Below are positions 28,868-38,038 of a stretch of 54,275 nt of DNA, piece by piece (within the stretch, counting starts at the first letter, position 1; each line of letters begins with the position of its first letter). The notes under the pieces were generated by a model, which did not search any database, was not told the origin of the DNA, and saw nothing but the letters and a program-made list of their open reading frames with translations. The translations under genes were made by a program, and so were the position numbers. The stretch is taken from the NCBI RefSeq assembly GCF_023701485.1, contig NZ_JAMQBK010000050.1, positions 1-54,275 of the forward strand. The letters are read 5' to 3'. The DNA is from Aporhodopirellula aestuarii. Lineage in GTDB: Bacteria; Planctomycetota; Planctomycetia; Pirellulales; Pirellulaceae.

Positions 28868-30484
28868 ATGAGCGTGATTTTAATGCTCCGAATAGTCACG
28901 ATTTTGACTGCGAGCGCATTGGCTACGACGGCAGTGGCTGAGAAACGCCCCAACATTCTGTTCATTCACATGGAAGACATGGGTGTGCAGATTCCCACCT
29001 ACGGTGACCATACCGTGGCCACGCCGAATCTCGATAAGCTTGCTGCGGAGGGCGTCGTTTTCGAACGAGCCCATGTCACCGCCGCCACTTGCGCTTCCTC
29101 ACGAGGCAGCATCTTCACGGGTGTCTACCCTCATCAAAACGGGATCATGGGATTTGTCCAGCAGCACGGGTTTCACTACCGCGAGGGCATTCCGACGTTT
29201 GTGAAAGATCTCAAAGCCGCCGGCTACTACACCGGGCTCACCTACAAATACGGTGTCGAAAGCAGTCACTACAAAACCGAGCCTGTGCCGTTCGACTTCC
29301 ATCCGAAGTACACCGAAAACTGGCTCACTGGAGCAAAAGGAAAAAACAAACCCAAGATTGAAGGGAAGCCACCGTTGGTCAGCTACTCGATCGACAACTT
29401 CAAGTACTTCCTCGAAAATCTAGAACAGGGCCAGCCGTTCTACTTTCAAGCTCAAACACCCGACACGCATCATGTTTGGAAGCGACCGCATTTCATTCGC
29501 CAAGGCGACCTCGGCTGGCCGTACCCTGAAGTCAATTTGGCGAAGGTAACTGAGACGCCGGGCTGGGGGCATGCCTTGCCACCGAAAGGCGAACTGCGGA
29601 AGACCGTCGCTGAATACTATCGCGCCATTCAGCGTGTCGACTGGTATGTCGGCCGAATTCTGGCGTTGCTCGACGAATACGGACACGCTGATAACACGCT
29701 GGTCATTTTTTCGGCCGATCACGGCCCGTCGCATCTGCTGCGAGGCAAAACGACTCCCAATGAAGACGGCTTGCGGGTCCCCTTCGTCGTGCGGTGGCCT
29801 GGACATGTGAAAGAAGTAGGAACTCGCTCGGACGCATTGGTTTCCTTTGTCGATCTGTATCCCACGTTCGTGGACGCTGCAGGTCTTGAAATCCCCGATC
29901 ATCTTCCGGGTTTCTCGATCGTTCCGGTACTCCAAGGTGAACCGTCGCAACGCAAACATTTGTATTCCGCGTTCGTGGCACACACGACAGGAATTCATCA
30001 GTACTGGCCGACGCGGACCGTGACGGATGGTCGTTGGAAATTGACTCAACATGTTTTCGGCGACGGAATACGCGAGAGGTACCCCGACGGTAACAAAGCC
30101 GTCTTCAGCCTTAACAGGCAGCTGAGTGAACTGCCAGCCGATTCGTTGGCGGTGAAGTTAGCCAAACGCTGCGAAGTTCCTCCCGCTTTCGAGCTTTACG
30201 ATCTCCAGGAAGATCCTCACGAACTCGTCAATCTGATCAGCGACCCGCAACAAGCTGAAGTGGAAGAGCGTCTACGGACTCAGCTGCAAAGTTGGCGCCG
30301 GCAAACCGTCGATCCGTTTGTCGATCCAGACTTCGTCACCCGATTCACATCGCATTACATGCAGAACTACAACCTCTGGAAATCGCTCGGGGGTAACAAA
30401 ATGAAAGAGAAGGACGCGCTCGATTTTGAAGAGTTCATTCCGAACTGGGATCCGACCCCTTACCTCGGGAAGAAGGATCAATAA
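28868..30484 (+). CDS. Secreted sulfatase 5 (SGSH-like, unusual C-A-S-S-R site)
   Basis: I choose the ATG at 28868 (538 residues), preceded by GAGGAA 10 bases upstream and giving a signal peptide ending near TAVAEK; a TTG further upstream at 28817 is less likely. The formylglycine site is Cys75-A-S-S-Arg79, with Ser where the consensus has Pro or Ala. The metal pair is Glu36-Asp37 (HMEDMG) rather than Asp-Asp. GSIFTGVYPHQNGIMG resembles the segment after the site in heparan N-sulfatase (SGSH). SADHGPSHLLRGK and LRVPFVVRWPG complete the metal site. The C-terminus is long (to residue 538). It may act on an amino- or O-sulfated sugar. Whether Cys75 is matured is uncertain; see the separate finding. 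Confidence 0.88.
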   Translation: MSVILMLRIVTILTASALATTAVAEKRPNILFIHMEDMGVQIPTYGDHTVATPNLDKLAAEGVVFERAHVTAATCASSRGSIFTGVYPHQNGIMGFVQQHGFHYREGIPTFVKDLKAAGYYTGLTYKYGVESSHYKTEPVPFDFHPKYTENWLTGAKGKNKPKIEGKPPLVSYSIDNFKYFLENLEQGQPFYFQAQTPDTHHVWKRPHFIRQGDLGWPYPEVNLAKVTETPGWGHALPPKGELRKTVAEYYRAIQRVDWYVGRILALLDEYGHADNTLVIFSADHGPSHLLRGKTTPNEDGLRVPFVVRWPGHVKEVGTRSDALVSFVDLYPTFVDAAGLEIPDHLPGFSIVPVLQGEPSQRKHLYSAFVAHTTGIHQYWPTRTVTDGRWKLTQHVFGDGIRERYPDGNKAVFSLNRQLSELPADSLAVKLAKRCEVPPAFELYDLQEDPHELVNLISDPQQAEVEERLRTQLQSWRRQTVDPFVDPDFVTRFTSHYMQNYNLWKSLGGNKMKEKDALDFEEFIPNWDPTPYLGKKDQ

Positions 30485-31984
30485 GTGACTCTCTCTCTGA
30501 AACGCTTGCGTCGTCAGCTTGTTTGGTTGTGTTTGGTTTTCATTGCTTCGACAGTGTCAGCGGCGGATCACAAAAATGTGTTGTTGATCTGCATCGACGA
30601 TCTCCGCCCGGTAATGGGTTGCTATGGCGGAGCGGCCACGACCCCACACATCGACGAACTGGCAAAGAGCTCGGCCGTGTTCACGCGACATTACAACCAA
30701 TGGCCCGTCTGCGGCCCATCACGTGCCTCCATGTTGGGCGGACTGCGACCCGATTCGACCGGGATCTACGAAATCGGAGACTCTTGGAAGATCTCAAAAC
30801 GACCCACCACCCATCCCACTCTGCCACGGTACTTTAAAGACAACGGCTATCGCACGCTCAGCTTCGGCAAGGTGTATCACGGCAAAGGCAATGGCAAAGG
30901 CTATGGCTGGAGCGACGAACCCTGGAAGCTCGATTGGACCTGCTATGTCGACTTCGACTATGTCGAGGGCAAGAAGAAGCGATGGCGTCCCGCCTATGAA
31001 ATCTACGACGGCCCCGATTCTATTCACAACGATTTCCAAACCGCCGATCGGGTGATTCGGGCGTTGGAAGACAACAAGAATCGTAAGTTCGTCATTGCGG
31101 GCGGATTCTACAAGCCGCACCTTCCCTTCGTGGCTCCCAAACAATACTGGGATCTCTATTCTGACGATGAAATCAAAAGGCTCGATCCAGCCGGCCTGCC
31201 GAAAGACGCTGCCGACTTCATGTACAACTGGACCGAGATCGCATCCTACGGCAGTCAAGATGGGAAGTTGTTTTCGGACGATGACGACGTGGGCGCGGCA
31301 CAAGCCCGAGAGATGACTCACGCGTACTACGCCTGTGTTAGCTTCATCGATGCACAAGTCGGGCGGATCCTCGACGCTTTAGTGAAGAACGGCTTGGCAG
31401 ACAACACTGCGGTTGTCATCTGGGGCGATCACGGATTTCATCTGGGCGACCACGGTCGCTGGGCAAAACACACGCAGTTCGAGCAGGCGATGCGATGTCC
31501 GTTAATCGTGCGATTGCCGGGGCAACATTCCATGACTGGCGAAACGAAAGCAATCGTCGAATCGGTCGATATCTATCCGACGCTGTGTGATTTTGCAGGG
31601 CTGACGACACCGAGCTTTGTCGAAGGCCAGAGTCTTGTCCCCATCATCCAAGGGACATCCAACGGGAAACAAGCGGCCTTCAGTCAGATTCGGCCGGTGA
31701 ATCGGAAGAAACGAAACCTGATGGCCTACTCCGTCCGCACAAAAGATTTTCGCTATGTGCAGTGGTGTGAGCCCGACAACCAATACGCAATCACCTGGCG
31801 AGAACTCTATGACCATCGTACCGATCCGGAAGAGACCGTCAGCGTCATTGACGACCCACGAAATGCTGAAGTGATCCGGAAGCACGAAGAACTGGTATCT
31901 GAGAACTACGCAAGCATAAAAGAAAACATTGCCGAGTATTTCCAACGACCGCAAAACGAATCCCCAGGAGAAGTATCACGATGA
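30485..31984 (+). CDS. Secreted sulfatase 6 (iduronate-2-sulfatase-like)
   Basis: The GTG start immediately follows the previous stop and has AGAAGGA 7 bases upstream. The protein has 499 residues and a signal peptide ending at about TVSAAD (residue 27). The metal site is CIDDLRPVMGCYG (Asp38-Asp39); the formylglycine site is Cys76-G-P-S-Arg80, then ASMLGGLRPDSTG. AGGFYKPHLPFVAPKQYW and WGDHGFHLGDHGRWAKHT are shared with the sulfatase at 26088, which suggests the two arose by duplication within the locus. It overlaps the next gene by ATGA. Substrate in this setting is inferred to be a sulfated galactan oligosaccharide. Confidence 0.93.
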   Translation: MTLSLKRLRRQLVWLCLVFIASTVSAADHKNVLLICIDDLRPVMGCYGGAATTPHIDELAKSSAVFTRHYNQWPVCGPSRASMLGGLRPDSTGIYEIGDSWKISKRPTTHPTLPRYFKDNGYRTLSFGKVYHGKGNGKGYGWSDEPWKLDWTCYVDFDYVEGKKKRWRPAYEIYDGPDSIHNDFQTADRVIRALEDNKNRKFVIAGGFYKPHLPFVAPKQYWDLYSDDEIKRLDPAGLPKDAADFMYNWTEIASYGSQDGKLFSDDDDVGAAQAREMTHAYYACVSFIDAQVGRILDALVKNGLADNTAVVIWGDHGFHLGDHGRWAKHTQFEQAMRCPLIVRLPGQHSMTGETKAIVESVDIYPTLCDFAGLTTPSFVEGQSLVPIIQGTSNGKQAAFSQIRPVNRKKRNLMAYSVRTKDFRYVQWCEPDNQYAITWRELYDHRTDPEETVSVIDDPRNAEVIRKHEELVSENYASIKENIAEYFQRPQNESPGEVSR

Positions 31985-33528
31985 AGACCAACCTGTTACC
32001 ACGTTCTCGAATGCTAACCCTGTGCGTCTCGCTGTTGGTCACGGTGCCGGTCATGGCTGAGAAGCCGAATGTCATCGTCATCATGGCGGACGATCTCGGG
32101 TACGGTGATCTTTCCTGCTACGGTGCGAAATCGCTAACGACGCCCAACATTGATCGTCTGAGCGAAGAAGGCTTGCGATTTACCAGCGGCTACTGTTCGG
32201 CTTCCACTTGCACGCCGACGCGATATTCACTGTTGACGGGAACCTACGCCTTTCGCGGCGAACGCACGGGCATTGCCCCGCCTAATGCGCCGGCCATCAT
32301 CAAGCCGGGAACGGAAACCGTCGCGTCGCTGCTTCAGCGAGCCGGTTATGCCACGGCAGTCGTCGGCAAATGGCACCTCGGACTCGGTGGGGAGAATGGC
32401 CCTGATTGGAACGGCGACCTGAAACCGGGGCCGCTGGAAATCGGTTTCGATACATGTTTTCTGTTGCCGACGACCAACGATCGTGTGCCCCAAGTCTACG
32501 TTCACGACCACCGAGTTCCCGATCTCGATCCTGCTGACCCATTGTGGGTTGGGAACAAAAAGCCGAGCCCCGATCATCCCACCGGAATCTCACATCGTGA
32601 CTCGCTGAAGATGGATTGGTCGCATGGGCATAATTCAACGATCCATAACGGCATCAGCCGGATCGGCTTCTACACCGGCGGTCAGGCCGCACGGTTTCGC
32701 GATGAAGACCTCGCCGACAAATGGGTTGAAAAATCCGTGGAATTCATCGAGCAGCACAAGAGCGAACCATTCTTTCTGTTCTTTTCATCCCATGACATCC
32801 ACGTGCCCCGGATTCCGCACGAACGATTTCAGAGAAAGACAGCACTCGGTTTCCGTGGTGACGCGATCATCGAACTCGACTGGTGCGTCGGCGAACTCAT
32901 GAAGACACTCGATCGACTAAAGCTGGCCGAAAACACACTCGTTGTCTTTTGTAGCGACAACGGCCCTGTGTTGGACGATGGCTACAAGGACGAGGCGATT
33001 GAAAAGATCGGCAACCACCGCGCCGCCGGCCCGTACTCGGGCGGCAAATACAGCGTCTACGAAGGTGGAACTCGAACGCCGCTGATCACACGCTGGAAAG
33101 GTCACATTCAGCCGGGTGTGAGCGACGAACTGGTTTGTACGATCGATCTGGCGGCCAGCCTGTCCGCGCTCACCGAGCAACCACTTCCCGACGATGCCTG
33201 CCTGGACAGTTTCAACGTCCTCGGTGCTCTGTTGGGCGAAGACAATGCCAAAGGCCGCGGCCACCTTGTTCAGCAAGACAATGGCAGCAGCGGGACTTAC
33301 GGGCTACGCGCTGGGCAGTGGAAGTTGCACCGATACGACAAGCAGACGGCTTACAACGTCGTTGTCGAAACTCAGCTTGCCAATACGAAGGTACCGCCGT
33401 TCCAACTGTTTGACCTCGATAACGATCCGGCCGAAACGACGAACGTGATCGAGGACCACCCAAAGGTCGCCGCTCGACTGAAGAAACAGCTCGCCGGAAT
33501 CATCGAGCAGGGACGAAGTCGCCCCTGA
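31981..33528 (+). CDS. Secreted sulfatase 7 (arylsulfatase A-like, C-T-P-T-R site)
   Basis: The protein has 515 residues, with a signal peptide to about VPVMAE (residue 27). AGGAG lies 10 bases before the ATG, which overlaps the previous stop. The metal site is MADDLGYGDLSCYG (Asp37-Asp38). The formylglycine site is Cys77-T-P-T-Arg81, with Thr in place of Ser at the fourth position, as seen in a number of arylsulfatases. GKWHLGLGG, CSDNGPVLDDGY and GGKYSVYEGGTRTPL are arylsulfatase A-branch features, different from the iduronate-sulfatase-like neighbours. It therefore probably removes a different sulfate position. A GPYSGGKYS segment lies between the metal ligands and the conserved Lys region. 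It is followed by a 90-base gap before the next gene. Confidence 0.92.
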   Translation: MKTNLLPRSRMLTLCVSLLVTVPVMAEKPNVIVIMADDLGYGDLSCYGAKSLTTPNIDRLSEEGLRFTSGYCSASTCTPTRYSLLTGTYAFRGERTGIAPPNAPAIIKPGTETVASLLQRAGYATAVVGKWHLGLGGENGPDWNGDLKPGPLEIGFDTCFLLPTTNDRVPQVYVHDHRVPDLDPADPLWVGNKKPSPDHPTGISHRDSLKMDWSHGHNSTIHNGISRIGFYTGGQAARFRDEDLADKWVEKSVEFIEQHKSEPFFLFFSSHDIHVPRIPHERFQRKTALGFRGDAIIELDWCVGELMKTLDRLKLAENTLVVFCSDNGPVLDDGYKDEAIEKIGNHRAAGPYSGGKYSVYEGGTRTPLITRWKGHIQPGVSDELVCTIDLAASLSALTEQPLPDDACLDSFNVLGALLGEDNAKGRGHLVQQDNGSSGTYGLRAGQWKLHRYDKQTAYNVVVETQLANTKVPPFQLFDLDNDPAETTNVIEDHPKVAARLKKQLAGIIEQGRSRP

Positions 33529-33618
33529 TTCGGGCGATTTAGATCGTTCACCTTGCAAGTGTTCATCCCAGAACGACGTCATAAAACCATTACCCCTGAA
33601 AAACCGGAAACCATCAAC

Positions 33619-35043
33619 ATGCGAATGTTTCTTACACTCATTGCAATCGCCGCGCTAACGATCACGGTGCAGGCTGAGTCGAAGCCGAACATCTTGTTCA
33701 TCGCCATTGACGACATGAACGACTGGACGGGCTTCCTCGGTGGGCACCCGCAGGCGAAAACACCGAACATGGACGCCCTGGCAAAGCGCGGCGTGAATTT
33801 TACAAACGCACATTGCCCGGCACCGGGATGCTCGCCCAGTCGCAATGCGTTGTTATACGGCGTGGAACCGTTCAACTCCGGGTTGTACGCGTTCTACGAC
33901 CACGACCTGCACCCGGATTTGTTGGAACAGTATGGCAGCCTGCCACAGTTTTTAAACGACAACGGCTACGACACGTTTGGTGCCGGCAAAATCCATCATG
34001 GATCCAAGAGCGCACCGCAGGAGTGGAGCAATTACCACGAACTGACCAAGAGCCCGCTGAACCTGAACGTGGAAGCTGGTTACCAAGTCGACGGCCAGTT
34101 CAAAATGTCGTTTTGCCCGACGACAGCCCCGCTTGAAGATCATCCGGATCATAAAGTCGCTTCGTACGGAATAGACGTTCTCTCACGCGAGCATGACAAG
34201 CCGTTCTTTCTTGCCGTGGGCATCGTTAAACCACACTTGCCCTTCGTCTGTCCGCAGCAGTTTTTTGATTTGTACCCGGACCCGGTGGATCCACCGCGTA
34301 TCAACCCCAACGATCACGACGACATTCCCCGTGTCGGGCGTTCAATGGCCAAACTGGGAGACGACAACCGCTTCAAGAAAGATCAAGCCTGGGACCAAAT
34401 TCGTCGGTCCTATTTGGCTTGCATATCCTGGGCTGACTACAACGTTGGCAGAGTCCTCGACGCTCTCGAAGCCAGCCCGTATGCGGACAACACCATCGTC
34501 GTGCTGTGGTCCGATCACGGATATGCACTGGGCGAAAAGAATCACTTTCGCAAGTTCGCTCTCTGGGAAGAGACGACTCGGGTGCCTTTTATCATCTGGG
34601 ACACACGTGACAAGGTTGCGGCAGCAGGCCGTGAAGTGACCGCTGGCGTGTCTCTGATCAATATCTACCGCACGCTGGCAGAGTTAAGCGACCTCACGCC
34701 GCCCACGAAAGTCGACGGATTTAGCCTGGTTCCCCAACTGAAGAACCCAGACACGCCGTTTCCCAGTCCTGCGATCTGCACCTGGGGGCGAGGCAATTAC
34801 ACGATCCGCGATCGCGACTTCCGTTACATCCGCTACTTCGATGGCGGTGAGGAACTGTACTCACACACCACGGACCCGGACGAGTGGACCAACTTAGCCG
34901 ACAACCCCGAATTCGCGACTGTCAAGAAACGCCTCGCCGCATTTCTTCCCGAGCAGGAAGCCCCACTGGTCCTAAAGGGGATCACCACCGTGAGGGCAAA
35001 GTTGAGCGCCGACAAACCAAAATCAAATTCAAAAAACAAATAA
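33619..35043 (+). CDS. Secreted sulfatase 8 (iduronate-2-sulfatase-like)
   Basis: I start at the ATG at 33619 (474 residues), giving the short signal peptide MRMFLTLIAIAALTITVQA; the frame is open back to 33553 but the extra residues are hydrophilic. The metal site is AIDDMNDWTGFLGGHP (Asp31-Asp32). The formylglycine site is Cys71-S-P-S-Arg75. AVGIVKPHLPFVCPQQFF and WSDHGYALGEKNHFRKFA belong to the iduronate-2-sulfatase-like branch. It is the shortest of the eight sulfatases. The C-terminus is lysine/serine-rich (KPKSNSKNK). The GH43-like gene begins 12 bases after its stop, so the pair is probably cotranscribed. Confidence 0.92.
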   Translation: MRMFLTLIAIAALTITVQAESKPNILFIAIDDMNDWTGFLGGHPQAKTPNMDALAKRGVNFTNAHCPAPGCSPSRNALLYGVEPFNSGLYAFYDHDLHPDLLEQYGSLPQFLNDNGYDTFGAGKIHHGSKSAPQEWSNYHELTKSPLNLNVEAGYQVDGQFKMSFCPTTAPLEDHPDHKVASYGIDVLSREHDKPFFLAVGIVKPHLPFVCPQQFFDLYPDPVDPPRINPNDHDDIPRVGRSMAKLGDDNRFKKDQAWDQIRRSYLACISWADYNVGRVLDALEASPYADNTIVVLWSDHGYALGEKNHFRKFALWEETTRVPFIIWDTRDKVAAAGREVTAGVSLINIYRTLAELSDLTPPTKVDGFSLVPQLKNPDTPFPSPAICTWGRGNYTIRDRDFRYIRYFDGGEELYSHTTDPDEWTNLADNPEFATVKKRLAAFLPEQEAPLVLKGITTVRAKLSADKPKSNSKNK

Positions 35044-35055
35044 AGACCCAACCTC

Positions 35056-36078
35056 ATGGACTCCAACTTCGTCGCCCGGATCTTACTTTGGGCTCTCATC
35101 ATAAGCTGCGGCAGCACTCTGTCATTTCGATCCGCTGTTGCTCAATCTGATACTCTCATCGTGAATGACACAGTCTGGAAAGACACCAACGGAAACGAGG
35201 TCGCCGCAGGCTTCGGCGGGCATATTACGAAGATCGGTGACACCTACTATTGGGTCGGGACCGACCCTCGACCGACCGATGGCTCCGTGAGACTGTACTC
35301 CTCAAAAACGCTCGGCAGCAGCACCTGGAAGCTTGAAACGGTCGTCGAGAAACGCAAGCCGGGGCTCGGCCGCAGGAACTGCACGCTCATTCATTGCCCT
35401 ACAACCAATCGGTACGTCATCGTCTCGAAGGGAATCGGCTTCTACCAAAGCGAAGGCAGCGACGTGAAAGGGCCATACAAATACGTCAAGAAAATCGGCG
35501 CAGAGAAGCTCAAGAGCAAGAACTATCACTCCGGAGGCATGTCAGTCTATACCGAAGGAAACAAGGCGTACCTGATCATTTCGATGCGGCAGCTCGATGA
35601 GTCACGAGACAGGTATTGCTTGATCCACCAATTAACTCCGGACTTCCTGGGGATCGAGAAGGAGATCCTGTGGATGCGAGTCGCCGACCAACGGGAAGCC
35701 TTCTGGTTGTTCAAAAGAGATAACAAGTACTACATGACGTACGACGGCCCTGGTGGATGGATGGGTTCGGATTGCTATTACCGAACATCGGACAGCTTGG
35801 CGGGGCCTTGGACTGAGGAGAAGGAGATCGGCATGGATCCGGAACCGAAACGAAGACAAGATCGGTCCCATGCATCGCAGCACCGCTACATCATGAATAT
35901 CGACGGACAGTGGATCTATGGTGGTGATCGCTATCCATACCAGGAGCCCGAATCTCATCCGCCTGCAAAGGGCTCGCACATCATTTGCCCTCTCGTCTGG
36001 GAAGGCGACCATCCGATCGTAAAATGGGAAAAGCAATGGGATATCGCAGCGTATGGCGATCGTCGATCGCGGAAATGA
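35056..36078 (+). CDS. GH43-like five-bladed propeller glycoside hydrolase, subfamily 24-like
   Basis: The protein has 340 residues with an N-terminal signal (hydrophobic 8-25, cleavage near VAQSD). The segment WKDTNGNEVAAGFGG followed by GDTYYWVGTDP resembles the blade I signature of GH43 subfamily 24 exo-beta-1,3-galactanases (DT-x-G...HGG...YYW-G). RRNCTLIHCPTTNRYVI, SGGMSVYTEGNKAYLI and REAFWLFKRDNKYYMT give the repeating blade pattern. The residue aligning with the His of the HGG motif appears to be in AGFGGH, so the active site is divergent. A role in removing galactose from a galactan fits the locus, but activity is uncertain. The family call comes from pattern resemblance only; another five-bladed propeller family is possible. 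Confidence 0.65.
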   Translation: MDSNFVARILLWALIISCGSTLSFRSAVAQSDTLIVNDTVWKDTNGNEVAAGFGGHITKIGDTYYWVGTDPRPTDGSVRLYSSKTLGSSTWKLETVVEKRKPGLGRRNCTLIHCPTTNRYVIVSKGIGFYQSEGSDVKGPYKYVKKIGAEKLKSKNYHSGGMSVYTEGNKAYLIISMRQLDESRDRYCLIHQLTPDFLGIEKEILWMRVADQREAFWLFKRDNKYYMTYDGPGGWMGSDCYYRTSDSLAGPWTEEKEIGMDPEPKRRQDRSHASQHRYIMNIDGQWIYGGDRYPYQEPESHPPAKGSHIICPLVWEGDHPIVKWEKQWDIAAYGDRRSRK

Positions 36079-36172
36079 CTCCCCAACGTTTCATTCAGCG
36101 TTGTAATTGAGACGGCTTAGATTTCCTTTCTGCCAGAACGACCATGTTGAAACTCTCACGGGATACTGATTG

Positions 36173-37987
36173 ATGTACTTCCGATTTGGACTAGTAAAAG
36201 GACTTGTGTTTTGCATCTTGCTCGGTTTTGTCTCGGAAACGCGAGCAGACAAGATACTCTTTGATTTCGAACCAACTTTCGATGTCGGTTTGGTACATGC
36301 CTCAAATGCACAAGTTGCCTTGACCAAGGGAGCGACAGGACAAGCGATGGCAGTCACGCTGAGTGGCCACCACCGCAAGGCCTACGTCCGACTGAAGTCC
36401 CCGGGATGGGACTTGTCCGGCTACCGATGCATCACCATGGACATCACCAATCATGGCCAGGTCGGAATCGGAGTCCTGGGTAGCATCAGCGTTGGCGGTG
36501 GAAAGACATCCGCAGAGAGTTTCGTCTGGGTGGAACCGGGACAAACGGAAAAGATGGTCATCGTCTTTTTTCGTAGTCAACTTCCAGAATACATGGAGCG
36601 GCTGGTGACGGGCATGCGGGGATATCCAGGCGGCTTTCTATCGCACTGGATAACACCCGACCTTAGCAAGCTCAATCGAATCACCATCAGCAAAGCCCGC
36701 CCCCATCAAGAGATGCACTTCAGCGTCGACGATATTCAAGCGACCGGTGAGTACCGCCTGCCGACCGAAGAAGAACTGAAATCGAGTTTCTTTCCTTTCG
36801 TCGATCAATACGGTCAGTACCGTCATGCTCAGTGGCCCGGCAAGACGACTTCTCAAGACGACATCGACTCTCAACATCAAGCCGAACTGAAAGACCTTGC
36901 ATCCAACCGCGGCCCTGAGGACTGGAACCAGTACGGCGGCTGGACTGCCGGACCACAACTCAACGCGACCGGCCATTTCCGCACACAGAAGCTGGACAAA
37001 AAGTGGTGGTTGGTCGATCCCTCAGGCCGGCTCTTCTGGTCCCAGGGCGTGACGGGGGTGCGGCTTTCACAGACCACAAGCACACGGCGGCGGGAACACT
37101 ACTTCGTCGATTTGGTTGACCGCGGCGACTTTCGACAGGCCAACCTGAAACGTAAGTTCGGCGACAATTGGGATACCGAAGCGGCTCATTTGACACATAC
37201 ACGCTTTAGGTCGTGGGGTCTCAACACGTTTGCCAACTGGTCCGATCCGGAGTTGTATGGCATGGGCAAAACACCATACGTAGTCGACCTATGGTCGGGC
37301 ATCGCCAAAGAGGTTCCAGCCCAATTGAACGAGAAAGCTTTTGAAACGCTGGTCCGCAAACGCATCACGGCAGGGCGGGTTGCTGAATTCAAAGATGATC
37401 CCTGGTGTATGGGCGTGTTCGTCGACAACGAGCTTCGTTGGCCGAAGGAAAATGTCGGGCCTGTTGCCGAGACCTACTACAAGGTCGTCAATCAGGTTCT
37501 CAAGGAATTCGCTCCCAATGTTCTGTATTTAGGAAGCAGAATCCACGGTAGCGGGGAACCACACGCCGCTTACACGGCAGCCGCAAAGCATTGTGACGTC
37601 GTGAGCGTTAACCGTTACCAATTCGCCATCGTTGACGAAGACCTTCCGCCAGACAGCCTCGACAAACCGATGATCATCGGCGAGTTTCATTTCGGCGCAT
37701 TGGACCGGGGCCTTCTGCACACCGGACTTCGTGCGGTCAGCAATCAGCATCAGCGGGCATGTGCCTACACCGACTACGTGAAACAGGCGTTGGAGAACGA
37801 TCGCATCGTGGGTGCCCATTGGTTTCAACACACCGACCAATTAGTTAGCGGCCGAAGCGACGGCGAGAACTTCCAAATCGGGTTCGTCGACATCGTCGAC
37901 CGGCCTTATCCCGAAATGGTCGCCGCAAGTAGAAGGCTGGCAGCGATCTTGTACGAGTACCGCTATGCACGGCGCAAAAGCAATTGA
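36173..37987 (+). CDS. GH50-like beta-agarase or agarase-related enzyme
   Basis: The ATG at 36173 begins the signal peptide MYFRFGLVKGLVFCILLGF (604 residues). An N-terminal beta-sandwich with carbohydrate-binding character covers about residues 28-190. The catalytic barrel starts near residue 205 with FFPFVDQYGQYRHAQWPGK, a strong GH50 beta-agarase signature, then VDPSGRLFWSQGVTGVR, FRSWGLNTFANWSD, the acid/base candidate Glu420 (VDNELRWP) and the nucleophile candidate Glu504 (IGEFHFG). These positions match the retaining clan GH-A layout. The family hydrolyses beta-1,4 linkages in agarose. It is the best substrate clue in the locus and indicates an agar- or porphyran-like galactan. A 94-base gap precedes it and 51 bases follow. 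Confidence 0.87.
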   Translation: MYFRFGLVKGLVFCILLGFVSETRADKILFDFEPTFDVGLVHASNAQVALTKGATGQAMAVTLSGHHRKAYVRLKSPGWDLSGYRCITMDITNHGQVGIGVLGSISVGGGKTSAESFVWVEPGQTEKMVIVFFRSQLPEYMERLVTGMRGYPGGFLSHWITPDLSKLNRITISKARPHQEMHFSVDDIQATGEYRLPTEEELKSSFFPFVDQYGQYRHAQWPGKTTSQDDIDSQHQAELKDLASNRGPEDWNQYGGWTAGPQLNATGHFRTQKLDKKWWLVDPSGRLFWSQGVTGVRLSQTTSTRRREHYFVDLVDRGDFRQANLKRKFGDNWDTEAAHLTHTRFRSWGLNTFANWSDPELYGMGKTPYVVDLWSGIAKEVPAQLNEKAFETLVRKRITAGRVAEFKDDPWCMGVFVDNELRWPKENVGPVAETYYKVVNQVLKEFAPNVLYLGSRIHGSGEPHAAYTAAAKHCDVVSVNRYQFAIVDEDLPPDSLDKPMIIGEFHFGALDRGLLHTGLRAVSNQHQRACAYTDYVKQALENDRIVGAHWFQHTDQLVSGRSDGENFQIGFVDIVDRPYPEMVAASRRLAAILYEYRYARRKSN

Positions 37988-38038
37988 CAAGTAGCTTTCC
38001 ATTTCGACAGAACGTCACACAATTAAGGAACACACCGC

